The notes under the pieces are model-generated. The model ran no database searches, had not been told where the DNA came from, and saw nothing but the letters and a program-made list of their open reading frames with translations. A DNA stretch of 64,000 nucleotides from Lytechinus pictus (taxonomy: Eukaryota; Echinodermata; Echinoidea; Temnopleuroida; Toxopneustidae), in NCBI RefSeq assembly GCF_037042905.1, contig NC_087247.1, positions 76,864,420 through 76,928,419 of the forward strand. Direction: 5' to 3'. The number at the start of each line of letters is the position of its first letter. Position 1 is the stretch's first letter. Shown in pieces: positions 45,776-57,245 of this stretch. A program made the translations under genes and the position numbers.

Positions 45776-46293
45776 CAACGCATGTGATTTCATAGTGCAT
45801 TTTGACGTTTTCATTCATCACACGAATGTGAGGGACTAAAACACGCCAAACCTTTCAATATTTTTCCACTATGTTAATCTTGATCGTATGATTTAAGTTC
45901 ATTGTAAAAAGGAATTGGAAATTATTTATAAAAGTGTTTTTATCGCTAAATCTCAACCACGATACTTCGTTCGATCCGTCCTTAGTCATCCTTCATACTG
46001 CGGTGGAAATTACGCAAACAATCGAAATGCGAATTTTTCCTATCGAACAGTCTAGATTCAAGTCGCCGGCGCATAATAGGAAATAGTACCAAAAATCAAC
46101 AGGTTGCATGTCACGTATAATCGCTGATGGCGCTACATCATAAAATAAGGCTGAACAGCGAAAAAAATGCGGAGCGCCTAGAACGCAGCCAGCAGTACAG
46201 CTGATCTGACGTAAACAACGTAAACAAGCAAGTTTATTAAATAATATCGCGCGCCCTCTCTGTGCGTGTAGAGAGAACCAGCGAATCGGGGCC

Positions 46294-46377
46294 ATGCCTG
46301 CTTCGACATCAAGAAAAATCATCGATATAAAGTACCAGAAAGACAGAGAGGAATTGAAATTGGCTTCATATCGTTTT
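46294..46377 (+). CDS. Candidate first coding exon, unknown gene
   Basis: ATG after a GC-richer leader (GAATCGGGGCC), then 28 codons reading PASTSRKIIDIKYQKDREE and ending LASYRF, followed at once by a consensus donor |GTAAGT at 46378. The exon ends in phase 0. The next candidate exon (47367) needs phase 1, so another exon would have to lie between them, or the two belong to different genes. No homology recognised. A minus-strand open frame over the same bases looks less natural. Confidence 0.35.
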
Positions 46378-47012
46378 GTAAGTTTCATATCCAAAGCTTA
46401 TCTGATCTTAAATCCATATATATTGCTAATTTAAAATATATAGCCCGAAAGGCATTGCAAGTGCCGTGCAAGTGGTTATCCTGTGGACGGCGGCGGTAAT
46501 GTACCCATAGGTGGACCAAGCCAAGGCACTTTCAGTCTCTGTAGACTAGTATTTGGTTGTTCCGCTGAACTGCGTTGGCTTCACAAATACAGTAAAATGT
46601 CAGAAATTGTTAAATAAATCCCCAGAAACGACGGTCATTCATTTACTAAATAAAGAATGCTTACTCTCGACGGAGCTAGGGATTGCGTCCCATTCTCATT
46701 CGTGTGTGTGTACCGCGCAAAAAACAGACTTTCGCCCCTGAGATTTCTTCTTCTAAAGGATGTAGCCCTAAATCATGTAGTCTAAACGAGATACAACTTC
46801 ATTTCCTACGATATTGATTTCATTTTTAAACAAGTATTCATTTAAAAAACGAGAAAAATATGAAAAGATCTTGTTTCTTTTTGTTCTTCATCAATAATAC
46901 AAGACGCACTGTAGAGTAAGCTTAATGTATCTTTTTGTCATGATATGTTGCCTTTTGTACCATTTATAAAGTGACACAGTTTGTCACTGGTGTTTGAGAG
47001 ATAATTTTTGTT

Positions 47013-47090
47013 CCTCGATGGTTCGGATAGGTGCAGCGGAGAGTAGCGGTAGTGAAGTGTAGTGGAACCTATACGAACCATCGCCTGAGG
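47013..47090. repeat. Hairpin around CGATGGTTCG-ATAGGT
   Basis: CCTCGATGGTTCGGATAGGT pairs with ACCTATACGAACCATCG and a CCTGAGG end; arms of about 20 bp with small bulges, loop about 34. Confidence 0.7.
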
Positions 47091-47366
47091 TAATCTAGAT
47101 CATGCTATGGTAAAAACAACTGGAGTTACCGTAGCATCAATTCCACTCTGAACTCTGCAATATGATGTGATGGGGGGGGGGGGGTTATTACATGAATGTT
47201 TATAAAAATTACTATCCTGTACAAATTTGCCATGCAGACTGAGTTTTCCTTGTAAAATAAATAGAGTAATGGTTACAAGAAATGACTTGTACTCTTTCCT
47301 GTAAGGCTGTATTTTTACCTTAGACCTTAGACTCATCTTTCCTTTTCCTTTTTTTATACCCCTCAG

Positions 47367-48373
47367 CATACTCAGATCATGGACCTATTACGAATGGACA
47401 TTCAACGAATCCCCTCCTTTGACACAAAGACCGTCGCCGCTAATCCTTTTATAAACAGAGCGCTGGCAGCTGACACCCATCAAGCCGGTCGTAAAACATG
47501 CTCTCACTGATGGACAGCGGAAATCAATTGTACGCTGCTCCTACCCATTGCGATGTTGTTCGTTCACTTTATCAAAAGCAACGCACAGCAGCGAACGTTA
47601 GCGCTATGAAAATGATAGCAGAAACAAGAAAACAGGCGTGCATAAACATATTTTTTACGTACATCGCTAACAACCGGAAATGAAATGCATTGACATCACC
47701 TTGCAGATCCGTATATCTACGGCAAAAAAGCAGTTGAAATTCGACGAAAAAATCTGCGGAAAAACGTTAAAATCTCAGCTTTTTCGGACAGTATCGATGT
47801 CGATAGTAGCGCTTACCTTCGGTCAGAAGTTGATTTTCATTTGGGCATAAAATTCCACAGGATTGATGAAATTTAACGGGATTTTTTTTGATGGACAGAC
47901 GACAATCGCACATTATAGAGAGCCTAAAATAATGTACTGAAAAACCGGATATGAATTGCGCATTGCATTCTAGGTAATGTAAGGACTTTCCCTATTGGCA
48001 ATCGGGGCTACAACATGACCGTCTTTGGTCGAAAGAGGGCCAGTGATCGATCGGTGACGATCATCGGGCGAAAGGAGCTTGTGTAAACAATCACCCCGGG
48101 CGGTCGTCGTAAAAACCGCGTAAAGAGAAAGTTAAGGGTTAGACAGCAATTTTGACAGCTGGAAACAGGTGGTGGTCATAAAATGCTCTCGTTGAATGTC
48201 CATTCGTAATAGGTCCATGCTCAGATGCAGAGAAGGACCAGTCATTGTCACAGGAGCCCCAGGAAGAGTCGATTGGCAATGATTATGATACCCCTGCCCC
48301 TTCACCCATGAGACTCCTATGGCCAGGCTCTAGCAAACATGTGCATCGACCCTCTACTAGCCAAGATAGGTGA
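47367..48373 (+). pseudogene. Candidate terminal exon split by a transposable element
   Basis: A strong acceptor (pyrimidine tract, then CCCCTCAG) ends at 47366. The first 11 bases (47367-47377) and the segment from 48220 can be read together in one frame, which then runs SDAEKDQSLSQEPQEES, NDYDTPAPSPMRLLWPGSS and on to a TGA at 48371-48373. Between them sits an 842-bp inverted-repeat element that carries stops in frame, so the exon is broken in this sequence unless the element is spliced out. The acidic Ser/Pro-rich composition suggests a disordered linker or tail; no family recognised. Confidence 0.4.
47378..48219. mobile_element. 842-bp element with 31-bp TIR and 7-bp target duplication
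   Basis: The arms 47378-47408 and 48189-48219 are perfect inverted repeats beginning CATGGACCTATTACGAATGG. They are flanked by the direct repeat CTCAGAT at 47371-47377 and 48220-48226. No transposase is encoded. A degenerate inner copy of the arm sequence (ACATGCTCTCACTGATGGAC) lies near 47496. Confidence 0.9.
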
Positions 48374-50233
48374 CACACATTACCTGTAGGATGCATTTTA
48401 TGACCCACATTTTGCTGGTGATAATAGACTAACATAGAAATCAAATATTTACCAGTTTAGTGATTTTTTTTTAAATTGATGTCAATGTAAGGGTTACATT
48501 TTTGGTGTTTGCACTTTGTTTTCAAAAAAATTAAATAATCTGATTTTTTTTATTGGGAAAAATGAATTTGAAAATCGCCAGCCCTGTGTTTGAATAGAAA
48601 TATTGATGTGTCCTATTTTCCAATGAATATTGTACATCTGCATTCAATGTTACAATTGTTAAGCGGATCATTTGTTACTTTTTTCAAGTTATGAAAATGC
48701 AAAATGTTTAAATCTAAATGATTTTTTTTAATATGAACATGTGCAGTGTATTTACATGCTATCAAACTACAGAGTTTTGTAGATCTATTTGTTTACTGCA
48801 GAAATTTTATCTGAGCAAATGACTCTGAATCATTTTCATTAAATTTGATTGAGGATTATTCGCACTTAACAATGCCATTACTGTTCCCATAGATTAAAGG
48901 AAGAACAGACATTTCTTTCTTTTGACTAACTACAGATGTGAAGTCTCACATAGAATTAAAAAAATGTATACATATTCAATTTCACACTCCTAGTTAGCCA
49001 TTGCAGTTTGGCTCTGTAAGTCATGAAAGGCAAATGGACAAGGAAGATGGATATTATGTGCTTTAAACAGATTACATGTACATTGTTTTATGTTAGTAAC
49101 TACAGAGATTCTACCTCTACAAAGGAGACTGAAATCACTAATACAGAATCATAATGGGGAAATTAAAAAGATTTGTGTAATGCACTGGTGTTTTTCCACA
49201 TTACGTGTTGTTTATTGCAATATTGATTACTATGTTTTTTTATTATTCCTTTCTAATAATGAGTTTTTTTCTTCTCATAAATTGCATAGGCTTATTGCAA
49301 ACCTTCAGCTATTTTGTATTCCCATTTACCAAAAGTTTCAGTGCAGTGTATCTGACTTATAAAAGACAATAACTATTGATTTAATGTGAAATAATGTTCC
49401 TGTCTTTTGACAACCGGTTTGAAAAATATCAATCACTGTGGTGTGAGAATTAAATGCATTGTCTTGATGAATTTTATTTTTTGTAATTTATTAATACACT
49501 GTATACATGTACGGTGATTCTAAAAAGTTAGTGAACTCAACCAGAAAAAGCACTCCTGCATGCGGAGTGTTGAGTGGAGACAACAACACTACAGTGTTTG
49601 GTGAGCCCAGACAAACAAACTTTATTGAATGTAATATTGTATTACCTGACTTCAGGATAAAATATCAAAACATGGCAGACTTGAACACTTGAAATATATT
49701 CATTGTCTGGTGGGGTTTTCTAACTTCTTAGCACAACTGTGATTCATTCCTGATTGTGAGTGTTATATTGCATGTATGTGGCAGTAAGAGTGCAGTGTGG
49801 GTCTTTAATTCATGTGTAGTGTCATTCATAAACAGTCAGACCGCAGGTCCCTATGCTAATGAGCAAAAAGGTCAGATTCATCCAAATCATCTCGTGGCTG
49901 AATCCTCCTTGCAAAATCTCGTGATTCGTGAGATTTTCATTCTCTAAGAATTTACCTGTTTTAACCTCTATTTAAATGAAATATCATTGCACCATCAGAT
50001 AGAGTAAATGTTATTCTTTCATACTGGTCATTTATTTTGTATACAATATTTTGATGAATAACTATTAAGTAAATTTTTGGCCTGAAAATGTGCCTCAAAA
50101 CTGAATTTTCTTCCTCTGTTTTCTTTTGCAAATTGTGCAAAACTTTTTATTTTGAGCCTCAATGATATATAAAGCACCATAAAGCTGAACTTCTGTACTT
50201 TCTCACAATGCCACTCTTGATATGCGGCACCTT
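48374..50233. other. Unassigned AT-rich sequence
   Basis: Possibly 3' UTR and intergenic sequence of the candidate gene above. 49507-49690 contains a repeat-like segment with GCACTCCTGCATGCGGAGTG, itself a small palindrome. No exon recognised. Confidence 0.4.
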
Positions 50234-50519
50234 TTAATTGGGTCAAGATCACACTTCCCACCAAGGTACAAGACAAGATTTCTGAATTTTGTACTGAAAT
50301 CCAGAGTTCTGATTGGCTGGATAAGGTTCACAGAACAACAGGCGCTGGTAATTTGAGGAGATTACCACATGGGAAGTGTGACCTTCCCATGAACCCAGGC
50401 ACTGGAACCGTTGGAATTTGCCAGTGTGTGGTCCCTTTGACCAATCAGAGTGCAGTATTCTTGTTTTCAAGCTGCTTTATGTACTTGGACAATGAAAAGT
50501 GTGATCTTGACCCGATTAA
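50234..50519. mobile_element. 286-bp TTAA-ended inverted-repeat element
   Basis: TTAATTGGGTCAAGATCACA and CTT at the left, AAGTGTGATCTTGACCCGATTAA in reversed form at the right. Inner inverted pairs include CACTTCCCA/TGGGAAGTG and TCTGATTGG/CCAATCAGA. Confidence 0.75.
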
Positions 50520-51487
50520 ACCAATTTTTCTTTTGAAACCTATACCATTTTAAAGCATACATATTCAACTTTATCATGATTTAAAAATCATTTGGGCTCA
50601 AACAAAAATAAAGTGTGAAAATAGCAGCTTTTGTCAGGTGAAAATAATTATTTTGTAGCATATTTTAGATCAAAACTTTAACCTATATTACAAAATCTTT
50701 GAATAAATTCAAACACATGACCTGAAAGAATAATTCTTCTTTACAATGATACCAGAATCATGAAATTCAATGCACAATTACAGCAGCAATGACCGAATGA
50801 AAAGAGGTGTTTTGGTCCGCATCAAGCTCATTAAATATGCAAAACTTCTCAAGTCATGAATATCATTTGGATGAAAGAAGCCACTTTTTGGGGACCTGCC
50901 TACTGACCTGCCTACTGACTGTAAAAATGTACTGATACATGTATATCCATATAGACCAAGTCTTTGTAGCTGATACATTTCACCATCACTCATTGATCAA
51001 TCATACAAGAACAAGCCAATTAAATTAACACAATCATAACACATCAAATCAAAAAGACACACAATGGCATACAAACTAACTTACAAATGCATCAAACGTT
51101 CACAGATGAGAGATGAAAGCAAAAGACAAAATCGGGGATGAATTTGTTTTTAATTTCATTTTATTGGTGTATACATAAATATTAAGGGGCCAATGTACAA
51201 ATTCATGAATTACAACATAACAAAGCAAATAAAAAATAATTACAGTATTCTATCAAAACTTAGTGTACTTACTAGATATCACATGACCTGAAAGTTATAT
51301 AAGAAAAGAGGGATAAGCACTGGAAGAGAGAGAGGGGGGGGGAGAAATATGTGTGAGAGAGAGGGTAGTACCGATAAATGTATAGAGCAGGGCTGGTATA
51401 GAGAAAACTGAGTGAAGTACATGTAGAAAGAAAAAAGAAAGTGGTGAAGGAGAGTGAAATTGAAAAAAACAATATAAACTCGAGAAC
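50520..51487. other. Unassigned sequence
   Basis: GA-rich low complexity at 51300-51480; otherwise nothing recognised. Confidence 0.4.
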
Positions 51488-51902
51488 TTAAAGGGGAAGT
51501 TCACCCTGACGAAAACTTTGTTGTAAAACTAGCAGAAAAAATAGTAAAAAATATTGGTGAAGGTTTGATGAAAATCCGTTAAAGAGTAAGAAAGTTATTA
51601 GAGTTCAAAGTTTTGGATTTGTAACGTCATAAACGAGCAGCTGCCCCATGTGTTATGTAATATAAAATGCATGAATTTCAAATTTTGTATGGTTCCTGAT
51701 GACTTAATTTTTTTTCTATTCATGATCGGGTGTGAAATGATTTGTCTATTGATATACAAAAGGTACAGTGAAAACCATTTTCAATTTTCTGAGAAAATGA
51801 CATTTCATTGATTTTTTACCATTCGCTATGTAGGAATGCTGCTCGCACATGACGTCACAAATCAAATAATTGAAATTCTAATAACTTTTTAATTACAGAT
51901 CC

Positions 51903-52106
51903 ACCGTCAACACAGCAAAGCTGGACACTCCAGTCGGCCGCCATTTTAACCTCCCCAACCACTCCATCACTGACATGATGCTACAGGGCATCGAATCTTT
52001 AGGTACCCGTCCTGACTCAGTCCGTACTAGCAGGGAGAAGCTCTGGATGAGACGACTTCGCACCACCCAACCTCATGGCCTGAACATCCAAGAGGGGAAC
52101 GACTGA
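51903..52106 (+). pseudogene. Penelope-like element, C-terminal endonuclease tail
   Basis: An open frame without its own start: LDTPVGRHFNLPNHSITDM, then GIESLGTRPDSVRTSREKLW, RRLRTTQPHGLN and a stop at 52104. The P-x-G-x-H-F-N, R-x-x-R-E-x-x-W and G-L-N patterns are those of the GIY-YIG-type end of Penelope-like and related retroelements. Only the end remains, because the copy is 5'-truncated at insertion. It is a different subfamily from the fragment at 1769-2016. Confidence 0.75.
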
Positions 52107-53488
52107 TTTTTCTTTCCTATCCACTTTCAATTTATATATACATATAATTTTTCCCCTCAGCTCTTTTGAATAGTTACATTATAGTTTCTTACTCTACTTT
52201 CCTCCCATATCTCATACAAGCTCAGCTCCAATTTTTCCTTCCTTATTCAGGCGATATAATAATTATTATTATATATATATATATATTTGTTTTTTCTCCA
52301 CTCACCTCTTTTAGATTTACCACATTTGCTTATTTACATGTATACTATGGTTTCTTCATAATACACCCCCTCTCTTCTATATTTGCTTTTACCTTTTTAG
52401 GCAATTTTTTTTTTTTTTTCTTTTTTTTTCTTTTTTTTCCCCCCTACTATATAGTCTTATGTTTTTTTCCCGTCACACCTAGCGGATTACAATATCAGTT
52501 ACACCATATGTGTATTTATATATTTTTTCATATACATTTCTTTTTGGATATATTTATATACATATCACTTATAGATACATATTTACACTTATAGTCCGGC
52601 AGCCCAGGAGGTTTATTCAACCGAAAGCCGGACAAGCAAATGACCCCATAGCTAGATGGCATGGACCCTGAAGTTTACAAAAATGCATTGCTGCCGGGTT
52701 CTATCCGTGGTCTTCCCTCCGAAATGACGTAATATATGACGTCACTACAAAATGGCCCTATTTCATCATTTTTTAGACATTCTACACATAGCATGAAGTC
52801 AAGGGGTAATATCTCAACCAAACCTTGCTTGTTTTGTATGAAACTTTCAAAATATATTGTTCAAATAATGCACAAGAGATATGCAAAATTTCACGAACAG
52901 AAACTATTGTTTACATATGCAAATTTCGTAATAAAATTTGCATATCATTAGTTTGGGAGATTTCTTGCTTCAAAAATTGTCGAAAATCAATTCAGAAATG
53001 TATTTTCTTTTTAGTGTACTTTATTTGATATATTTCCTCTCAAGCATAATATCATTCTCTTCATCTATATCTCTACTTTTAGAAAATATATGCCAGTAAT
53101 TGGAAATGACATTATAGACTGTGATTTCAGCCCCCTTTTCAATATGATGCGCACATAGAAATCGTGCAATTTTTGCCTATTTTTACCATATAGCTGAGGT
53201 GTTCGAACGATATGCCTACTGTATTGATGTTTCCTGCATTTTGCATGATATTAAATCTTCCAAACAATATATTTTCATCTTCATTATGTCTCTGCTGATA
53301 AATAAATTATTTCAGCAAAGATTGATTGCCCACTGGGAAGTCTATAGGCTACGTTTTCAGCCTAGATTTCAACAACGAACCTATACCATGTATGACTGCA
53401 TCGTTGTAGTAGAGTCGGATAAGGGGGTTCCTGTGTACCATCAAAATATTCTTCACTCAACGTTTTTGTATTTGCCTGAAGTGTCTAG

Positions 53489-54100
53489 TTAAAGGTCAAG
53501 TCCACCTCAGAAAAATGTTGATTTGAATCAATAGAGAAAAAACAGACAAGCACAATGCTGAAAATTTCATCAAAATCGGATGTAAAATAAGAAAGTTATG
53601 ACATTTCAAAGTTTCGCTTATTTTTAACAAAATAGTTATATGAACGAGCCAGTTACAGCCAAATGAGAGAGTCGATGATGTCACTCACTCACTATTTCTT
53701 TTGTTTTTTATTGTTTGAATTATACAATATTTCAATTTTTACAAATTTGATGATTAAGACCTCCTTGCCTGAAGCACAAAATGTTAAAATAATGGAATTC
53801 CATGTGTTCAGGGAGGAATGAAACTTCATTTCACATGAAAATGATGAGAAAATCAAAATATTTCATATTTCATATAATAAAATACAAAAGAAATAGTGAG
53901 TGAGTGATGTCATCAGTTCCCTCATTTGCATACCGACCGAGATGTGCATATAACTGTTTTGTGAAATGAAGCGAAACTTTAAAATGTCATAACTTTCTTA
54001 TTTTACATCCGATTTTGACGAAACTTTCAGTGTTATGTTTGTTGGATTTTTCTCTTTTTAATCAAACCAATTTTTTTGTTGGGGTGGACTTGTCCTTTAA
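53489..54100. mobile_element. TTAA element inserted in the left arm of the foldback element
   Basis: Ends TTAAAGGTCAAGTCCACC and GGTGGACTTGTCCTTTAA, with long imperfect inverted arms. The opposite arm of the host element shows the empty site CTAGTTAATGAATC (near 57723, reverse), so insertion duplicated TTAA. Confidence 0.9.
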
Positions 54101-54689
54101 TGAATCATGATGTTCCCTTTGCAAAATCGTGTCCAACGGGGTTCAAAATTGATATCTTTGGCGGCCTTCTTGGACCTTTTTTAATGAAAAGTAATTATTT
54201 TCATATTTTATTGCACAGATTGTGACGATGGGACAATCTTAAATGAATACGCATTTCACTATGATTTGAATAGTAGAAATCGGTTGAAATTGTTTTCTGA
54301 ATAGTCCGGTTAATATATTTTGAAGAAAAAAAACAAGAATTTTATCCAAAAAAAATTGAACCAAATTAATCATTTGCATTGACATCTATCTGTTTTATCT
54401 TGCATCGCCTTTGTTGATGTGCCTAACATGCAGAAATGCATGTAACGTGCTTAGCGATCGATATATTACTTGTATCATGTGTAATAGGGTAAAAGGCGTT
54501 TTCTACACAAAGCAACTTTTATAATAATGAAATCTCTTGAAAAAGATAGAGGATCGAGGCATTGCTCTGCATTTTCATTTTGCATGCAATTACTCTCGGG
54601 CACCTTAAAGCATAGTCCCACAAGAGCCAGTAGAAGGTTACATACCACACCCTTATCCGTAGCTTGACTATTATGATATCGTGCTTTTC

Positions 54690-57245
54690 GGAGCCCCCAA
54701 TGTGGCCAAATTTTGTTTTGGGTATGTTTTTTTTTCCTTTAAATCACTTAGAGACAAAAGAGTAGGCTTTTCGGCTTTTCTCTATCATCTACATATACAG
54801 AAGTTAGGGCATAGAAAAGCCTACCCCTCAGGGGTCTACCAAAGTCAGCCAATCCTTTTTTCGTATTTTGCCAATTTCTCGGAAAATTCGTCATTTTGGA
54901 GAACCATTGAGGCAAAAGGTGTTTCTGCCTTGCAGTAAAGCCCTTGTTTTTGTTTTTTATGCACATAAAGATGACAAAGTATGATCTTCTTTATAAGTTA
55001 CATATAAAGATGTGGTAGCACACTGAAGCCTTCCCCCTTCAGGGGCTGCCGAACTCTTCCAGCTTTTAAGTCTATTTTCCCTCTATATTGAAAAAAATTG
55101 CAGTGTTTGAGCCCCCATTCAGGCAAAAGGGCATTTCTGCTATATAGTAATGCTAGTTTTGATTTTGGAAACCACTTGGAAATAAAAGAATAGACTTTTT
55201 TCTATCAGCTACATGTAAAAAGAGTGCTGGCATATCGACTTCTACCTTCTTCAGAGGCTCCAAGATTGGCAGATTTTCCCATATATTGGAACAAAATATG
55301 GAAAAGGGGTGGGTGACTTTGGAAACCCCCAGACGGAATAGGCTTTGCTGTGCACCACTTATTAGCAGCAGATAGTAGTTTCAAAAGAATAAAACTGGCT
55401 TTACTACATAGCAGCAACACTATTTGCCTCAATGGGGGCTCGAAAATAGCATATTTTCCCATAAATAGGTAAAATATGGAAAAGGGGTGGGGGATTTTGG
55501 CGACCCCCTAAGGGGGGTATGCTCCAATATGCCAACACTTCTTTATATGTAGCAGATAGAGGAAACTCTACTATTTTGTCTCCATATAGTTTTAAACCAA
55601 TAAAGGTGGCCTTACTACATAGTAGCAACACTTTTTGCCTCAACGGGGGCTCGAAAATAGCACATTTTCCCATAAATAGGTGAAACATGGAAAAGGGATG
55701 GGTAATTTCGACGCCCCCGTAAGGGGGTATGCTTCAATATGCCAGCATTTTTTTATATGTAGCAGATAGAGGAAACTCTACTCTTTCGTATCCATATAGT
55801 TTTAAACCAATAAAAGTGGCTTTACTACATAGCAGAAACACTTTTTGCCTCAATGGGGGCTCAAAAATAGCATATTTTCCCATAAATTTGCAAAATACGT
55901 AAAAGGGGCGGGTAAATTTGGCAGTCCCCAGAGGGGGTAGGCTTTGCTGTACCAGCACTTCTTAATATGTAGCAGATAGAGAAAACTCTACTCATTCGTC
56001 TCCATATAGTTTTAAACCAATAAAGGTGGCCTTACTACATAGTAGCAACACTTTTTGCCTCAATGGGGGCTCGAAAATAGCACATTTTCCCATAAATAGG
56101 TGAAACATGAAAAAGGGATGGGTTATTTCGACGCCCCCGTAAGGGGGTATGCTTCAATATGCCAGCATTTTTTTATATGTAGCAGATAGAGGAAACTCTA
56201 CTCTTTCGTATCCATATAGTTTTAAACCAATAAAAGTGGCTTTACTACATAGCAGAAACACTTTTTGCCTCAATGGGGGCTCAAAAATAGCATATTTTCC
56301 CATAAATTTGCAAAATACGTAAAAGGGGCGGGTAAATTTGGCAGTCCCCAGAGGGGGTAGGCTTTGCTGTACCAGCACTTCTTAATATGTAGCAGATAGA
56401 GGAAACTCTACTCATTCGTCTCCATATAGTTTTAAACCAATAAAGGTGGCCTTACTACATAGTAGCAACACTTTTTGCCTCAATGGGGGCTCCAAAATAG
56501 CACACTTTCCCATAAATAGGTGAAACATGAAAAAGGGATGGGTTATTTCGACGCCCCCGTAAGGGGGTATGCTTCAATATGCCAGCATTTTTTTATATGT
56601 AGCAGATAGAGAAAACTCTACTCTTTCGTCTCCATATACTTTAAAAACAATAAAGGTGACCTTACTACATAGCAGCAACACTTTTTGCCTCAATGGGGGC
56701 TCGAAAATAGCACATTTTCCCATTAATGGTCAAAATACGTAAAAGGGGCGGGTGACTTCAGTAGTCCCCAGAGGGGGTAGGCTTTGCTGTATCAGCACTT
56801 CTTTATATCTAGCAGATAGAGAAAACTCTACTCTTTTGTCTCCATATAGTTTTAAACCAATAAAAGTGGATTTACTACTTAGCAGAAACACTTTTTGCCT
56901 TAATGGGGGCTCGAAAATAGCACATTTTCCCACAAATAGGTGAAATGTGTAAAAGGGGTTGGTGATTTCGACACTTCCTTAAGGGGGGATGCTTCAATAT
57001 GCTAGCACTTTTTTATATGTAGCAGATAGAGGAAACTCTACTCTTTTATCTCCATGTAGTTTCAAAAGAATGAAAGTGGCTTTATTTCATATCAGAATCG
57101 TTTTTTGCCTCAATCGGGGCTCCAAATTAGCACATTTTCCCATAAATGGGTAAAATACGTAAAAGGGTGTGTAACTTTGACAGTCCCCAGAGGGGATATA
57201 GGCTTTGCTGTACCAGCACTTCTTTATATGTAGCAGATAGAGAAA
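54690..57245. repeat. 210-bp tandem array in inverted halves
   Basis: Marker TAGCAGATAG recurs in direct orientation near 55369, 55552, 55762, 55972, 56182, 56392, 56602, 56812, 57022 and 57232, i.e. every 210 bases after the first. On the left, three inverted units lie near 54782, 54995 and 55202. The switch is at about 55255. Alternate units are more alike, giving a 420-bp period: the segments 55734-55958 and 56154-56378 encode identical 74-residue minus-strand frames. Those frames are not genes. Confidence 0.9.

Noticed and set aside
52166..52594. 142-codon plus-strand frame rich in Phe, Ile and Tyr
   Set aside because: Translation of the T-rich Penelope 3' region; hydrophobic by composition only.
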